Positions 1-5,996 of a stretch of DNA of 11,807 bases are shown in pieces; the stretch's first letter is position 1, and the number at the start of each line of letters is the position of its first letter. The stretch lies in contig CAYMRB010000328.1 of NCBI GenBank assembly GCA_964392615.1, positions 1 through 11,807 of the forward strand, read 5' to 3'. The notes below the pieces were generated by a model. That model saw only the letters and a program-made list of their open reading frames with translations, was not told the DNA's origin and searched no databases. Source of the DNA: CAYMRB01 sp964392615 (GTDB lineage Bacteria > Planctomycetota > UBA8108). The position numbers were made by a program, and so were the translations under genes.

Positions 1-174
1 GGGTGCGGGGGCGACGGGGGCGGCGGCGACGGCGGTGGCGGCGGCGGCGGCGGCGGTCGCGGCGGCGGTCGCGGGCGCGGTGGACGCGGGCGCGGTGGCT
101 ACGGCGGTCGCGGTGGACGCGGTCGTGGCGGCCCCGGCGGTCGAGGTCGCGGTCGCGGCGATCGAGGCCGATTC
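1..174 (+). repeat. GC-rich low-complexity tract encoding RGG-type repeats
   Basis: Almost pure G/C sequence built from GGN and CGN codons in the rpsE frame. It reads as poly-Gly first (codons 11-19), then irregular RG, RGG and RGRG units with single Tyr, Pro, Asp and Phe residues. Codons vary (ggc, ggt, gga, ggg, cgc, cga, cgt), so it is not a plain nucleotide microsatellite, although the first ~57 bases are close to one. All three forward frames are open here, as expected for such composition. Confidence 0.8.
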
Positions 175-654
175 GGCGACGATGACAACCGCTACGAAGA
201 GCGCGTCGTCAAGATCAACCGCTGTGCGACGGTCGTCAAGGGCGGTCGGCGCTTCAGCTTCAGCGCGCTCGTCGTTCTCGGTGATCGCGAGGGCCAGGTC
301 GGCGTCGGTTTCGGCAAGGCCAACGAGGTGCCGCCGACCGTCGAGAAGGCGATGAAGGAAGCCCGGCGGAACTTCGCGAAGATCTCCCGCAAGGGCAAGT
401 CGATTCCGCACCGGGTGATTGGCCGTTATCGGTCGTCAACCGTCATACTCGTTCCGGCGTCCGAGGGTACCGGCGTCATCGCCGGAGCTGCGGTGCGCGC
501 GGTGGTCGAGTGTGCGGGCATTCAAGACATCCTGACCAAGGTCCACGGCAGCACGAATCCGCTGAACGTCGTCAAGGCGGCGATGAACGGATTGCGTCAG
601 CTGCGCAGTCGCGAGGAAGTCAGCCGGCTGCGTGGAGTGGAGATTCCGGAATGA
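1..654 (+). CDS. rpsE: 30S ribosomal protein uS5 (5' end missing), with Gly/Arg-rich N-terminal extension
   Basis: Small-subunit protein uS5, which sits near the mRNA entry channel and contacts S4, affecting decoding accuracy. The reading frame is open from base 1, so the start lies outside the window; 217 codons are visible. The S5 core starts near visible residue 65 (YEERVVKINR) and includes the family blocks KGGRRFSFSALVVLGD, GQVGVGFGKANEVP, EKAMKEARRN, PASEGTGVIAGAAVRAVVE and GSTNPLNVVKA. Residues 1-60 are almost entirely Gly (39) and Arg (13), whereas bacterial S5 normally has only a short N-terminal arm. The mixed Gly and Arg codons in this stretch argue that it is translated, though its first bases are at a contig edge. 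The stop codon overlaps the rplO start by 4 nt, with no rpmD (L30) between. The identity is certain; the length of the extension is unknown. Confidence 0.97.
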   Translation, partial: GCGGDGGGGDGGGGGGGGGRGGGRGRGGRGRGGYGGRGGRGRGGPGGRGRGRGDRGRFGDDDNRYEERVVKINRCATVVKGGRRFSFSALVVLGDREGQVGVGFGKANEVPPTVEKAMKEARRNFAKISRKGKSIPHRVIGRYRSSTVILVPASEGTGVIAGAAVRAVVECAGIQDILTKVHGSTNPLNVVKAAMNGLRQLRSREEVSRLRGVEIPE

Positions 655-1100
655 AGCTCACCGAGATTCTCGCCAAGGCCGGTAAGAAGAAGAGCCGCAA
701 GCGCGTCGGCCGGGGCCAAGGTAGCGGCCACGGCAAGACCGCAGGTCGCGGCCAGAACGGCGCCAAGTCGCGATCTGGCTGGCGCCAGCGTCTCGCGTAC
801 GAGGGCGGCCAGATGCCCCTCATGCGACGTCTTCCGAAGCGTGGTTTCAGCAACGCGCCTTTCCGCGTCCGTTACGACGTCGTGAACATCCGCTTCCTCG
901 AGAAGTGGTTCGAGGCCGGCGATACGGTCGATCTCGAGACCCTGTCGAAGCGTGGCTGCCTCAAGCCGCGACACGGCCGGCTCAAGATCCTCGCGACCGG
1001 GGAATTGAGCAAGAAGCTGACCGTAGTTGCCGATGGTATTAGCGCGGCTGCTCGCCGGAAGATCGAGGAGGCCGGCGGCGAGGTGAAGACGACCCGCTGA
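651..1100 (+). CDS. rplO: 50S ribosomal protein uL15
   Basis: Large-subunit protein uL15, which helps organise 23S rRNA late in assembly. The product is 149 residues, a normal length. The basic, Gly-rich N-terminal tail typical of the family is visible (KKKSRKRVGRGQGSGHGKT, then AGRGQNGAKSRSG), followed by the GGQMPLMRRLPKRGF block and a C-terminal globular domain ending GGEVKTTR. The ATG overlaps the rpsE stop codon by 4 nt (ATGA), implying translational coupling. This start gives the expected MKLTEIL opening; the frame is also open upstream, but that would run through rpsE. The gene is followed by a 61-bp gap with a hairpin before secY. Confidence 0.97.
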   Translation: MKLTEILAKAGKKKSRKRVGRGQGSGHGKTAGRGQNGAKSRSGWRQRLAYEGGQMPLMRRLPKRGFSNAPFRVRYDVVNIRFLEKWFEAGDTVDLETLSKRGCLKPRHGRLKILATGELSKKLTVVADGISAAARRKIEEAGGEVKTTR

Positions 1101-1107
1101 CGGACGA

Positions 1108-1133
1108 CCCGGCTCGAGCGATCGCGAGTCGGG
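1108..1133 (+). promoter_or_regulatory. Hairpin between rplO and secY
   Basis: A 9-bp stem, CCCGGCTCG (1108-1116) with CGAGTCGGG (1125-1133), contains one G-U pair and an 8-nt loop. It starts 7 nt after the rplO stop and ends 28 nt before the secY ATG. No T-run follows, so it is not a simple intrinsic terminator. A role in reducing or processing the secY part of the transcript is inference. Confidence 0.5.
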
Positions 1134-1161
1134 CTCCTCTGGCGCCGGATCGACCTGAGCG

Positions 1162-2597
1162 ATGATCAAGATTCTACTCGATATCTTCCGAATCCCGGAG
1201 CTACGGCGCCGGATTATCGTGACGCTGAGCTTGCTCGGCATCTTCCGGCTGGGATTCTTCATCTACCTGCCGGGTGTCAACGTCGAGCTGCACCGCGCCA
1301 TGCTCAGTCAGGGCGGCGGTCCTCTCGATTGGCTCCTGTACACGAGCCGCCTGACCGGCGGTTCGTTCACGCCGGTGCTCTTCTCCTTGGGGATCATGCC
1401 GTACATTTCGGCATCGATCATCTTCTCGCTCCTCGTCAAGGTGTTCCCACGCCTCGAGGCGCTGTCGAAGGAAGGCGAGCAGGGTCGGCGGGTGATCAGT
1501 CGCTACACGCGGTACGCGACGGTCGTCCTGTGCCTCGTTCAGGCGCTGTTCCTCATCTTCCAGTGGAACAAGATCGTCGATCAGTCGGGTAACTCCGTGA
1601 ACCTCGATCCGGGCTTCTGGATCGGGTTCCTGCAGCTCCTCTGTCTGACGGCGGGCAGCTTGTTCGTCATGTGGCTCGGCGAGAAGATCACCGAGTTCGG
1701 CATTGGCAACGGTACCTCGCTGCTGATCATGGCGGGCATCATCGCTGACGTGCCCGGCGCGATCGGTTTCCTCGCGCAGCGCGTCTACAACGCGCTTCCG
1801 GACGAGCGTCCGTTCGAGGCGACCTACGCGCTGCTGATCTTTGCGCTCTTCATAGGTGTCGTCGCGGCCGTCGTGTTCATCACGNNNNNNNNNNGGTTAT
1901 TATTGTAGTGATAATTTTCTTTGAAAGGGGGCAGCGGCGAATACCGGTGCAGCAACAGCGCGCCGTCAAGGGACGGCGGGTCTACGGCGGCCAGCGGCAG
2001 TACATGCCGGTCAAGGTCAACGCCGCAGGCGTGCTGCCGGTCATCTTCGCGTCCTCGCTGCTCATGATCCCCACGATGCTCCTGCGTCAGTGGGCATACA
2101 GCGGCACGGGCGGGTTCTTCGTCTTCATGCGCGTGATCTCCGACAGCTTCGAGGCGGGCCGCTTCCTGTGGGTCTTCTCCTACGTCGGTCTGATCATCTT
2201 CTTCACGTACTTCTGGACCAGCCTGTACTACAACCCGGTCGAGATCGCCGGGAACATGAAGGAGTACGGCAGCTTCATCCCGGGCATCCGGCCGGGGAAG
2301 CGGACCGCGGAGTACCTCGAGAAAATCTTCAAGCGGATCACGCTCGCCGGAGCGGTGTTCCTCTGCTGTATCGCTCTATCGCCAAACGTCATCGGCGGAG
2401 CGATACCAGGGATGGGTTATATCGTGACCCAGTTCCTGGGCGGCACGGGAATACTGATCGTCGTCGGCGTGGCGCTCGATCTTGTCGAGAAGATCGAAGC
2501 CCAGCTCCTCGTGCGTCAGTACGAGGGCTTCCTGCGCGGCGGCGATGGGCCGAAGCGCGGCGGCGGACCCGAGAAGAAGTCCGTCTCCTCGGTGTGA
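1162..2597 (+). CDS. secY: Protein translocase subunit SecY, interrupted by a scaffold gap
   Basis: Central channel of the SecYEG translocon in the inner membrane, which passes signal-peptide proteins outward with SecA. The N part (241 codons before the gap) opens MIKILLDIFRIPELRRRI and holds the hallmark ITEFGIGNGTSLLIMAGII (about residues 176-194). The C part has ERGQRRIPVQ, GRRVYGGQ, MPVKVNAAGVLPVIFASS and FIPGIRPGKRTAEYL, the cytosolic loops that contact SecA and the ribosome, then a Gly/Lys-rich tail. Many hydrophobic membrane segments are visible. The two parts lie in different frames across the N run because its length is a placeholder. If the 27 bases after the gap duplicate the segment before it, joining codon 1882-1884 to 1923-1925 restores one frame of about 465 residues. 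The ATG at 1162 has no strong Shine-Dalgarno site. adk, often next, is absent. Confidence 0.95.
1885..1894. other. Assembly gap of 10 N inside secY
   Basis: Ten N bases fall in the region coding for the membrane segment just before the GQRRIP loop. The left side ends VVAAVVFIT and the right side begins VIIVVIIFF then ERGQRRIP. Both nine-residue stretches fit the same place in SecY, so the true gap is probably zero or negative. The right-hand 27 bases are far more A/T-rich than everything around them. Confidence 0.9.
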
Positions 2598-2631
2598 TCA
2601 AGCGACGTCGGATCCGGCGATCGGCAGCGTA

Positions 2632-3402
2632 GTGATCTCCTACAAGACTCCGGACGAGCTCGAGAAGATGCGCGTCGCCGGCCGCCTCGTGGCGGAAGTG
2701 CACCGCGAGGTGCGCAACGCGGTGGCGCCCGGCATCTCGACGCTCGAGATCGACGAGCTCATCCGGGACTATGTCGTCGAGCGCGGCGGCAAGCTGCTCT
2801 TCTACCGCTACAAGGGCTTCCCGGCGAACTCCTGCATCTCGATCAACGAGGAGGTCGTCCACGGCATCCCGCGCAAGCGACGCAAGCTGCGGGAGGGCGA
2901 CATCGTCAGCGTCGACGTCGGAGTGCGGTTGCGAGGCTACTGCGGGGACTCGGCCTGGACCTACGCGGTCGGCGAGATCTCCCCGGATGCTCGGCGGCTG
3001 ATGGACGTCGGCGAGGCCTCTCTCTTCTGTGGCATCGCGGCGACGACGCTCGGCGCTCGAATCTCGGACATCGGGCGTGCGATCCAAGCGCGTGCCGAGG
3101 CGGACGGCTTCCACGTCGTCAAGAAGTTCGTCGGGCACGGGATCGGCACCGAGCTGCACGAGGACCCGCAGGTGCCGAACTACGTCGACAAGGGGCTGTT
3201 TCGGCGCCAGGATCCGGTCCTTCGGCGCGGTCTCGTGGTGGCGATCGAGCCGATGGTCAACGACGGCACCGACGACGTCGAGTCGCTCGATGATGGCTGG
3301 ACGGTCGTGACCAAGGATCGCGGGCTGTCGGTGCACTTCGAGCACACGGTGGCCGTGACCGAGGACGGACCGCGGATTCTGACGATCCTGGACGACGAAT
3401 AG
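2632..3402 (+). CDS. map: Methionine aminopeptidase, type I
   Basis: Cytosolic metalloprotease that removes the initiator Met from nascent proteins once deformylated. The product is 256 residues, close to the E. coli enzyme. All five metal ligands are visible: D95 (SVDVG), D106 (CGDSAWT), H169 (VGHGIG), E206 (AIEPM) and E237 (HFEHT). The substrate-binding His H77 (EEVVHGIP) is also present. I chose the GTG at 2632 because it yields the family opening (M)ISYKTPDELEKMRVAG. The frame is open further upstream, but that would overlap secY and add an Arg/Ser-rich stretch unlike the family. It starts 34 bp after secY, so it is probably in the same transcript. There is no N-terminal zinc-binding extension. 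An A/T-rich stretch with a promoter follows. Confidence 0.95.
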   Translation: MISYKTPDELEKMRVAGRLVAEVHREVRNAVAPGISTLEIDELIRDYVVERGGKLLFYRYKGFPANSCISINEEVVHGIPRKRRKLREGDIVSVDVGVRLRGYCGDSAWTYAVGEISPDARRLMDVGEASLFCGIAATTLGARISDIGRAIQARAEADGFHVVKKFVGHGIGTELHEDPQVPNYVDKGLFRRQDPVLRRGLVVAIEPMVNDGTDDVESLDDGWTVVTKDRGLSVHFEHTVAVTEDGPRILTILDDE

Positions 3403-3410
3403 GCGTTTTT

Positions 3411-3453
3411 CGGCGCCCGTCTCGAGGGCCGGAAAATCTCTTATTTTTTCTTT
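3411..3453 (+). terminator. Possible weak terminator after map
   Basis: GCCC (3415-3418) and GGGC (3426-3429) can form a short imperfect stem, with partial pairing further out. A T-rich run at 3441-3453 follows. The stem is poor and the T-run also serves as the region upstream of the next promoter, so termination here is uncertain. Confidence 0.3.
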
Positions 3454-3481
3454 GGCATTCGCGTCCGGCCTTTCCTATACT
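3452..3481 (+). promoter_or_regulatory. Sigma70-type promoter for rpmJ-rpsM-rpsK-rpoA-rplQ
   Basis: A -35 box TTGGCA (3452-3457) and a -10 box TATACT (3476-3481) are separated by 18 bp; each matches 5 of 6 consensus bases. Immediately upstream, 3433-3451 is almost all A/T, like an UP element that binds the alpha C-terminal domain. The stretch after the -10 (CGCGCGC) is a G/C-rich discriminator, common in growth-rate-controlled promoters. Transcription would start near 3488, leaving a leader of about 190 nt before rpmJ. The boxes are read directly; the regulation is inference. Confidence 0.75.
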
Positions 3482-3487
3482 CGCGCG

Positions 3488-3677
3488 CTTCTGTTCGTTC
3501 CGTAAGCTGGCGGCGGGTCGGAGCTTGGGAGCACCGCGGGGCAGCAAGCCCCGTCCGGAACCCACCGAGCTGGCTCGTCGAAGCCGATCGTTTTTGCCCA
3601 AGTTCAGTTCCCCCGGCGACTTACGGCTCTGTAACGAGCAGGAGCGATCCGGGGGGCACAGACAGTGCGTCCGCCCC
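3488..3677 (+). promoter_or_regulatory. Structured 5' leader of rpmJ with start-site hairpin
   Basis: The leader of about 190 nt carries a hairpin CGGGGC (3537-3542), loop AGCAA, GCCCCG (3548-3553). A second hairpin directly touches the rpmJ ATG: GGGG (within 3651-3655) with CCCC (3674-3677), and inside it GCAC (3656-3659) with GTGC (3665-3668). The only G-rich candidate for a ribosome site (3651-3656) lies in this stem. This arrangement would suit autogenous control by a ribosomal protein, but no known leader motif is recognised. Confidence 0.45.
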
Positions 3678-3791
3678 ATGAAAGTGCGTGTCTCGGTCAA
3701 GCGGCTCTGTGAGAACTGCAAGGTGATCAAGCGCAAGGGCGTCGTGCGCGTGATCTGCACGAACCCGCGGCACAAGCAGCGCCAGGCCTGA
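3678..3791 (+). CDS. rpmJ: 50S ribosomal protein bL36
   Basis: The smallest large-subunit protein, binding 23S rRNA near the L7/L12 stalk base. It has 37 residues, the normal length, and opens MKVRVSVKRLCENCKVI. The zinc-binding set C11, C14, C27, H32 is intact, so this is the zinc-containing (C+) form. The frame is open back to a TTG at 3525, but bL36 has no such extension, so the ATG at 3678 is chosen. No standard Shine-Dalgarno sequence sits in front of it. It is the first gene after the promoter at 3452; infA, which often precedes it, is absent. Confidence 0.97.
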   Translation: MKVRVSVKRLCENCKVIKRKGVVRVICTNPRHKQRQA

Positions 3792-3829
3792 CGGCCGTTC
3801 TGTCCGCTATTTCATTTCGATAGTGCTTC

Positions 3830-3869
3830 CCAGCGACCAGATCGGGCCTTCGAGGCCGGTGGTCGCTGG
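3830..3869 (+). promoter_or_regulatory. 40-nt hairpin upstream of rpsM
   Basis: A perfect 10-bp outer stem, CCAGCGACCA (3830-3839) with TGGTCGCTGG (3860-3869), encloses a second 5-bp stem, GGCCT (3845-3849) with AGGCC (3853-3857), around a TCG loop. The internal loop is asymmetric (GATCG against GG). No T-run follows and the rpsM ATG is 29 nt downstream. An internal loop flanked by two helices is a form seen in ribosomal-protein binding sites; that role is inference. Confidence 0.6.
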
Positions 3870-3898
3870 TCCAAGACCGTAGCCGAGAGAGGTCATCG

Positions 3899-4279
3899 AT
3901 GCCGCGAATCGCCGGCGTGGACGTTCCGAACGACAAGCAGATCCAGATCTCGCTGACGTATATCTACGGGGTCGGACACACGCTTTCCGTCGAGCTCCTG
4001 AAGAAGGTCGGGATTGACGCGAACGTGAAGGCCCGCGATCTGACCGAGGAAGAGCTCGGCCGCATCGCGTCGACCCTCGAGAACGACTACGTGACGGAGG
4101 GGCGTCTGCGCCGCCAAGTGCAGCAGAACGTCAACCGTCTCAAGGAAATCAATTGCTATCGCGGTACGCGGCACAAGCGTGGCCTGCCGACTCGCGGTCA
4201 GCGCACGAAGACGAACTCTCGAACGCGGAAGGGTCCGCGGCGGGTCGTACCCACGAAGAAGAGCGTCAAGAACATGTAA
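3899..4279 (+). CDS. rpsM: 30S ribosomal protein uS13
   Basis: Protein of the small-subunit head, making bridges to the large subunit and contacting the P-site tRNA. It has 126 residues, a usual length. It opens MPRIAGVDVPNDKQIQISLTYIYGVG and ends with the basic tail RGTRHKRGLPTRGQRTKTN through RKGPRRVVPTKKSVKNM. GAGG (3889-3892) lies 6 nt before the ATG as Shine-Dalgarno site. It is separated from rpmJ by 107 nt that hold a strong hairpin, and from rpsK by 84 nt. Confidence 0.97.
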   Translation: MPRIAGVDVPNDKQIQISLTYIYGVGHTLSVELLKKVGIDANVKARDLTEEELGRIASTLENDYVTEGRLRRQVQQNVNRLKEINCYRGTRHKRGLPTRGQRTKTNSRTRKGPRRVVPTKKSVKNM

Positions 4280-4286
4280 GTCGCGG

Positions 4287-4347
4287 GCGTCGCCGAGCGG
4301 CGGCGCTTGGACGGGATTGGCTGCGGCCTGACGGAGCGGACTGCTCC
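4287..4347 (+). promoter_or_regulatory. Two hairpins between rpsM and rpsK
   Basis: The first is GCGTCGCC (4287-4294), loop GAGC, GGCGGCGC (4299-4306), an 8-bp stem with one G-U pair. The second is GGAGC (4333-4337), loop GGACT, GCTCC (4343-4347). Neither is followed by a T-run. They lie between the rpsM stop and the rpsK ribosome site (GGAAGG near 4357-4362). Confidence 0.45.
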
Positions 4348-4363
4348 TGGTGGATCGGAAGGC

Positions 4364-4735
4364 ATGGCGAAGAAGAAGATCCGGAAGAACGTGATCAAGG
4401 GTGTCGTCCACATCAAGGCGACATTCAACAACACGATCATCACGATTGCGGACAAGAACGGTCAGACCCTCTGCTGGGGGACCGGCGGTTCGATGGGCTA
4501 CAAGGGAAGTCGCAAGTCGACGCCCTTCGCGGCTCAGCGAGCGGCTGAGAAGTGCGCGACCGCGGTCAAGAAGATGGGGATGAAGGAAGTCGATGTCCGC
4601 GTCAAGGGACCTGGTTCCGGGCGAGAGTCGGCGATTCGCGCAATCCAGAGTTCCGGACTGGACATCAAGGCGATCGAGGATGTCACTCCGTTGCCGCACA
4701 ACGGTTGCCGCCCAAAGAAGCGGCGCCGCGTCTGA
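4364..4735 (+). CDS. rpsK: 30S ribosomal protein uS11
   Basis: Protein of the small-subunit platform, near the mRNA exit and the 3' end of 16S rRNA. It has 123 residues. Family blocks are VHIKATFNNTIITIADKNG, GGSMGYKGSRKSTPFAAQ, VRVKGPGSGRESAIRAI and the C-terminal PHNGCRPKKRRRV. The frame is open back to 4307, but the ATG at 4364 gives the family opening MAKKKIRKNV and has GGAAGG just upstream. rpsD, which usually follows, is absent; rpoA comes after a 238-nt gap. Confidence 0.97.
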   Translation: MAKKKIRKNVIKGVVHIKATFNNTIITIADKNGQTLCWGTGGSMGYKGSRKSTPFAAQRAAEKCATAVKKMGMKEVDVRVKGPGSGRESAIRAIQSSGLDIKAIEDVTPLPHNGCRPKKRRRV

Positions 4736-4973
4736 GTGTTGGTCGGAAACGGAACTGTCGAGGCCACGTCCGGCGGGCCGTTGTGTGGGGAGAGTGCCGG
4801 GAGACGAGCGTCCCGGCGGCGTGGGGCGGTCTTCGGCTCGGTGCGTGTCGGAGATCGGGCGACGTCAGCTCGAGAGTTGGCGGAGCGAATGCGGATGGTG
4901 GAGCGGATCGTGCGGGTGCGAGCAGCAAGGTAGCGCAGGGAATCGTCGCTGAGGCCCTGGGAGGAACACATAC
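4736..4973 (+). other. rpsK-rpoA spacer in the place usually held by rpsD
   Basis: These 238 nt contain no recognisable rpsD or remnant of it. A hairpin GCCGGGA (4796-4802), 8-nt loop, TCCCGGC (4811-4817) is present without a T-run. GGGAGG (near 4961-4966) serves as ribosome site for rpoA. A 65-codon frame opening with ATG at 4736 (ends 4933) begins right after the rpsK stop, but its product (Arg/Gly/Ser-rich, MLVGNGTVEATSGG) resembles nothing I know. I treat the region as non-coding. Confidence 0.5.
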
Positions 4974-5996
4974 ATGCGTATCCGGTGGAGAGACTTCGAG
5001 ATCCCGAACTCGGTGATCTGCGAGGAAGAGTCTCGGACGTCGACCTACGGCAAGTTCATCGTCGAGCCCTTCGAGCGCGGGTTCGGTGTGACGGTAGGGA
5101 ACAGCCTGCGACGGATCCTCCTCTCGTCTCTCGAGGGGTCGGCGATCGTCAGCGCGAAGATCGAGGGAGCGCAGCACGAGTTCACGAGCATGACGGGGGT
5201 GTACGAGGATGTGACGGACATCATCCTCAACCTCAAGGACGTGCTGATTACGCTCGAGGGCGACGCCCGAGAAGCGATGCTCGAGATCGCGGTCGACAAG
5301 AAGGGTGTCGTGAGGGCGGCGGATATCCAGGCGGGCCCGGAGGTGACGGTTGTCAACCCCGAGCTGCACATCGCGACGTTGACCCAGGACATTCCCTTCA
5401 AGGTCGATCTCGTCGCCCGCAAGGGGCGCGGGTACGCGACCGCGGAGGAGAACTCCGCCGGCGACAACGAGATCGGCGTCGTCTGGATGGACTCGTCGTT
5501 CTCTCCTGTCAGTCGCGTGCGGTACAAGACAGAGAACACGCGCGTCGGTCAGCACACGAACTACGACCGCCTGATTCTCGAGATTTGGACGAACGGTACG
5601 GTCAGCCCGGAGATGGCGCTCGTCGAGGCGTCGAAGATCCTGCGCCGTCACTTGAACCCGTTCATTCAGTATGCGGATCTCGGTTACCGACTGCAGGGCG
5701 AAAGCGGCCTGGCGGTCGAGGAGCCGGTCACGGCGTCACCCGACTCCGAGGAGTTGCGCCAGAAGATCGAACAGCCGGTGAGTGCTCTGGAGCTGTCGGT
5801 CCGCGCGTACAACTGCCTCGATGGTGAGGATATCAAAACGATCGCCGAGCTCGTGAGCTGGAAGGAGTCGGATCTGCTCAAGGTCCGCAACTTCGGCAAG
5901 ACGACGCTCGTCGAGATCAAGGCGAAGCTCGAGGAGATCGGGTTGTCGCTCGGCATGGAGGTGCCGGCGCTGGAAGGTAGCGCCGGCGGGATGTAA
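4974..5996 (+). CDS. rpoA: DNA-directed RNA polymerase alpha subunit
   Basis: Alpha subunit of RNA polymerase; it dimerises to nucleate core assembly, and its C-terminal domain binds UP elements and activators. It has 340 residues, a normal length. The N-terminal domain (about 1-235) shows FIVEPFERGFGVTVGNSLRR, then ILLSSLEGSAI, the TSMTGVYEDVTDIILNLK stretch and LEIWTNGTVSPEMALVEAS. After a linker, the C-terminal domain (about 260-325) shows LELSVRAYNCL, IKTIAELV and LLKVRNFGKTTLVEIKAKL, the helix-hairpin-helix-like DNA-binding part. The TAA stop overlaps the rplQ ATG by one base (TAATG), implying coupled translation. The upstream promoter of this same operon has an A/T-rich UP-like stretch that alpha could bind. 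Confidence 0.98.
   Translation: MRIRWRDFEIPNSVICEEESRTSTYGKFIVEPFERGFGVTVGNSLRRILLSSLEGSAIVSAKIEGAQHEFTSMTGVYEDVTDIILNLKDVLITLEGDAREAMLEIAVDKKGVVRAADIQAGPEVTVVNPELHIATLTQDIPFKVDLVARKGRGYATAEENSAGDNEIGVVWMDSSFSPVSRVRYKTENTRVGQHTNYDRLILEIWTNGTVSPEMALVEASKILRRHLNPFIQYADLGYRLQGESGLAVEEPVTASPDSEELRQKIEQPVSALELSVRAYNCLDGEDIKTIAELVSWKESDLLKVRNFGKTTLVEIKAKLEEIGLSLGMEVPALEGSAGGM

Noticed and set aside
510..650. An upstream in-frame extension of rplO starting at 510
   Set aside because: It overlaps rpsE in another frame and gives no uL15-like sequence. The ATG at 651 gives the family start and overlaps the rpsE stop.
1908..2597. A separate gene for the second half of secY beginning at GTG 1908
   Set aside because: The protein continues SecY in mid-membrane segment and has no ribosome site. 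The split is caused by the N run.
2389..3345. Long minus-strand frame opposite map
   Set aside because: It is the complement of a well-supported gene in GC-rich DNA, and its product has no recognisable domain.
3525..3677. N-terminal extension of L36 from TTG 3525
   Set aside because: bL36 is about 37-38 residues everywhere I know of. The extension lies in a promoter-proximal leader with strong hairpins.
3403..3677. Hidden infA between map and rpmJ
   Set aside because: No frame in this interval shows an IF1 S1-like sequence, and it is occupied by a promoter and leader.
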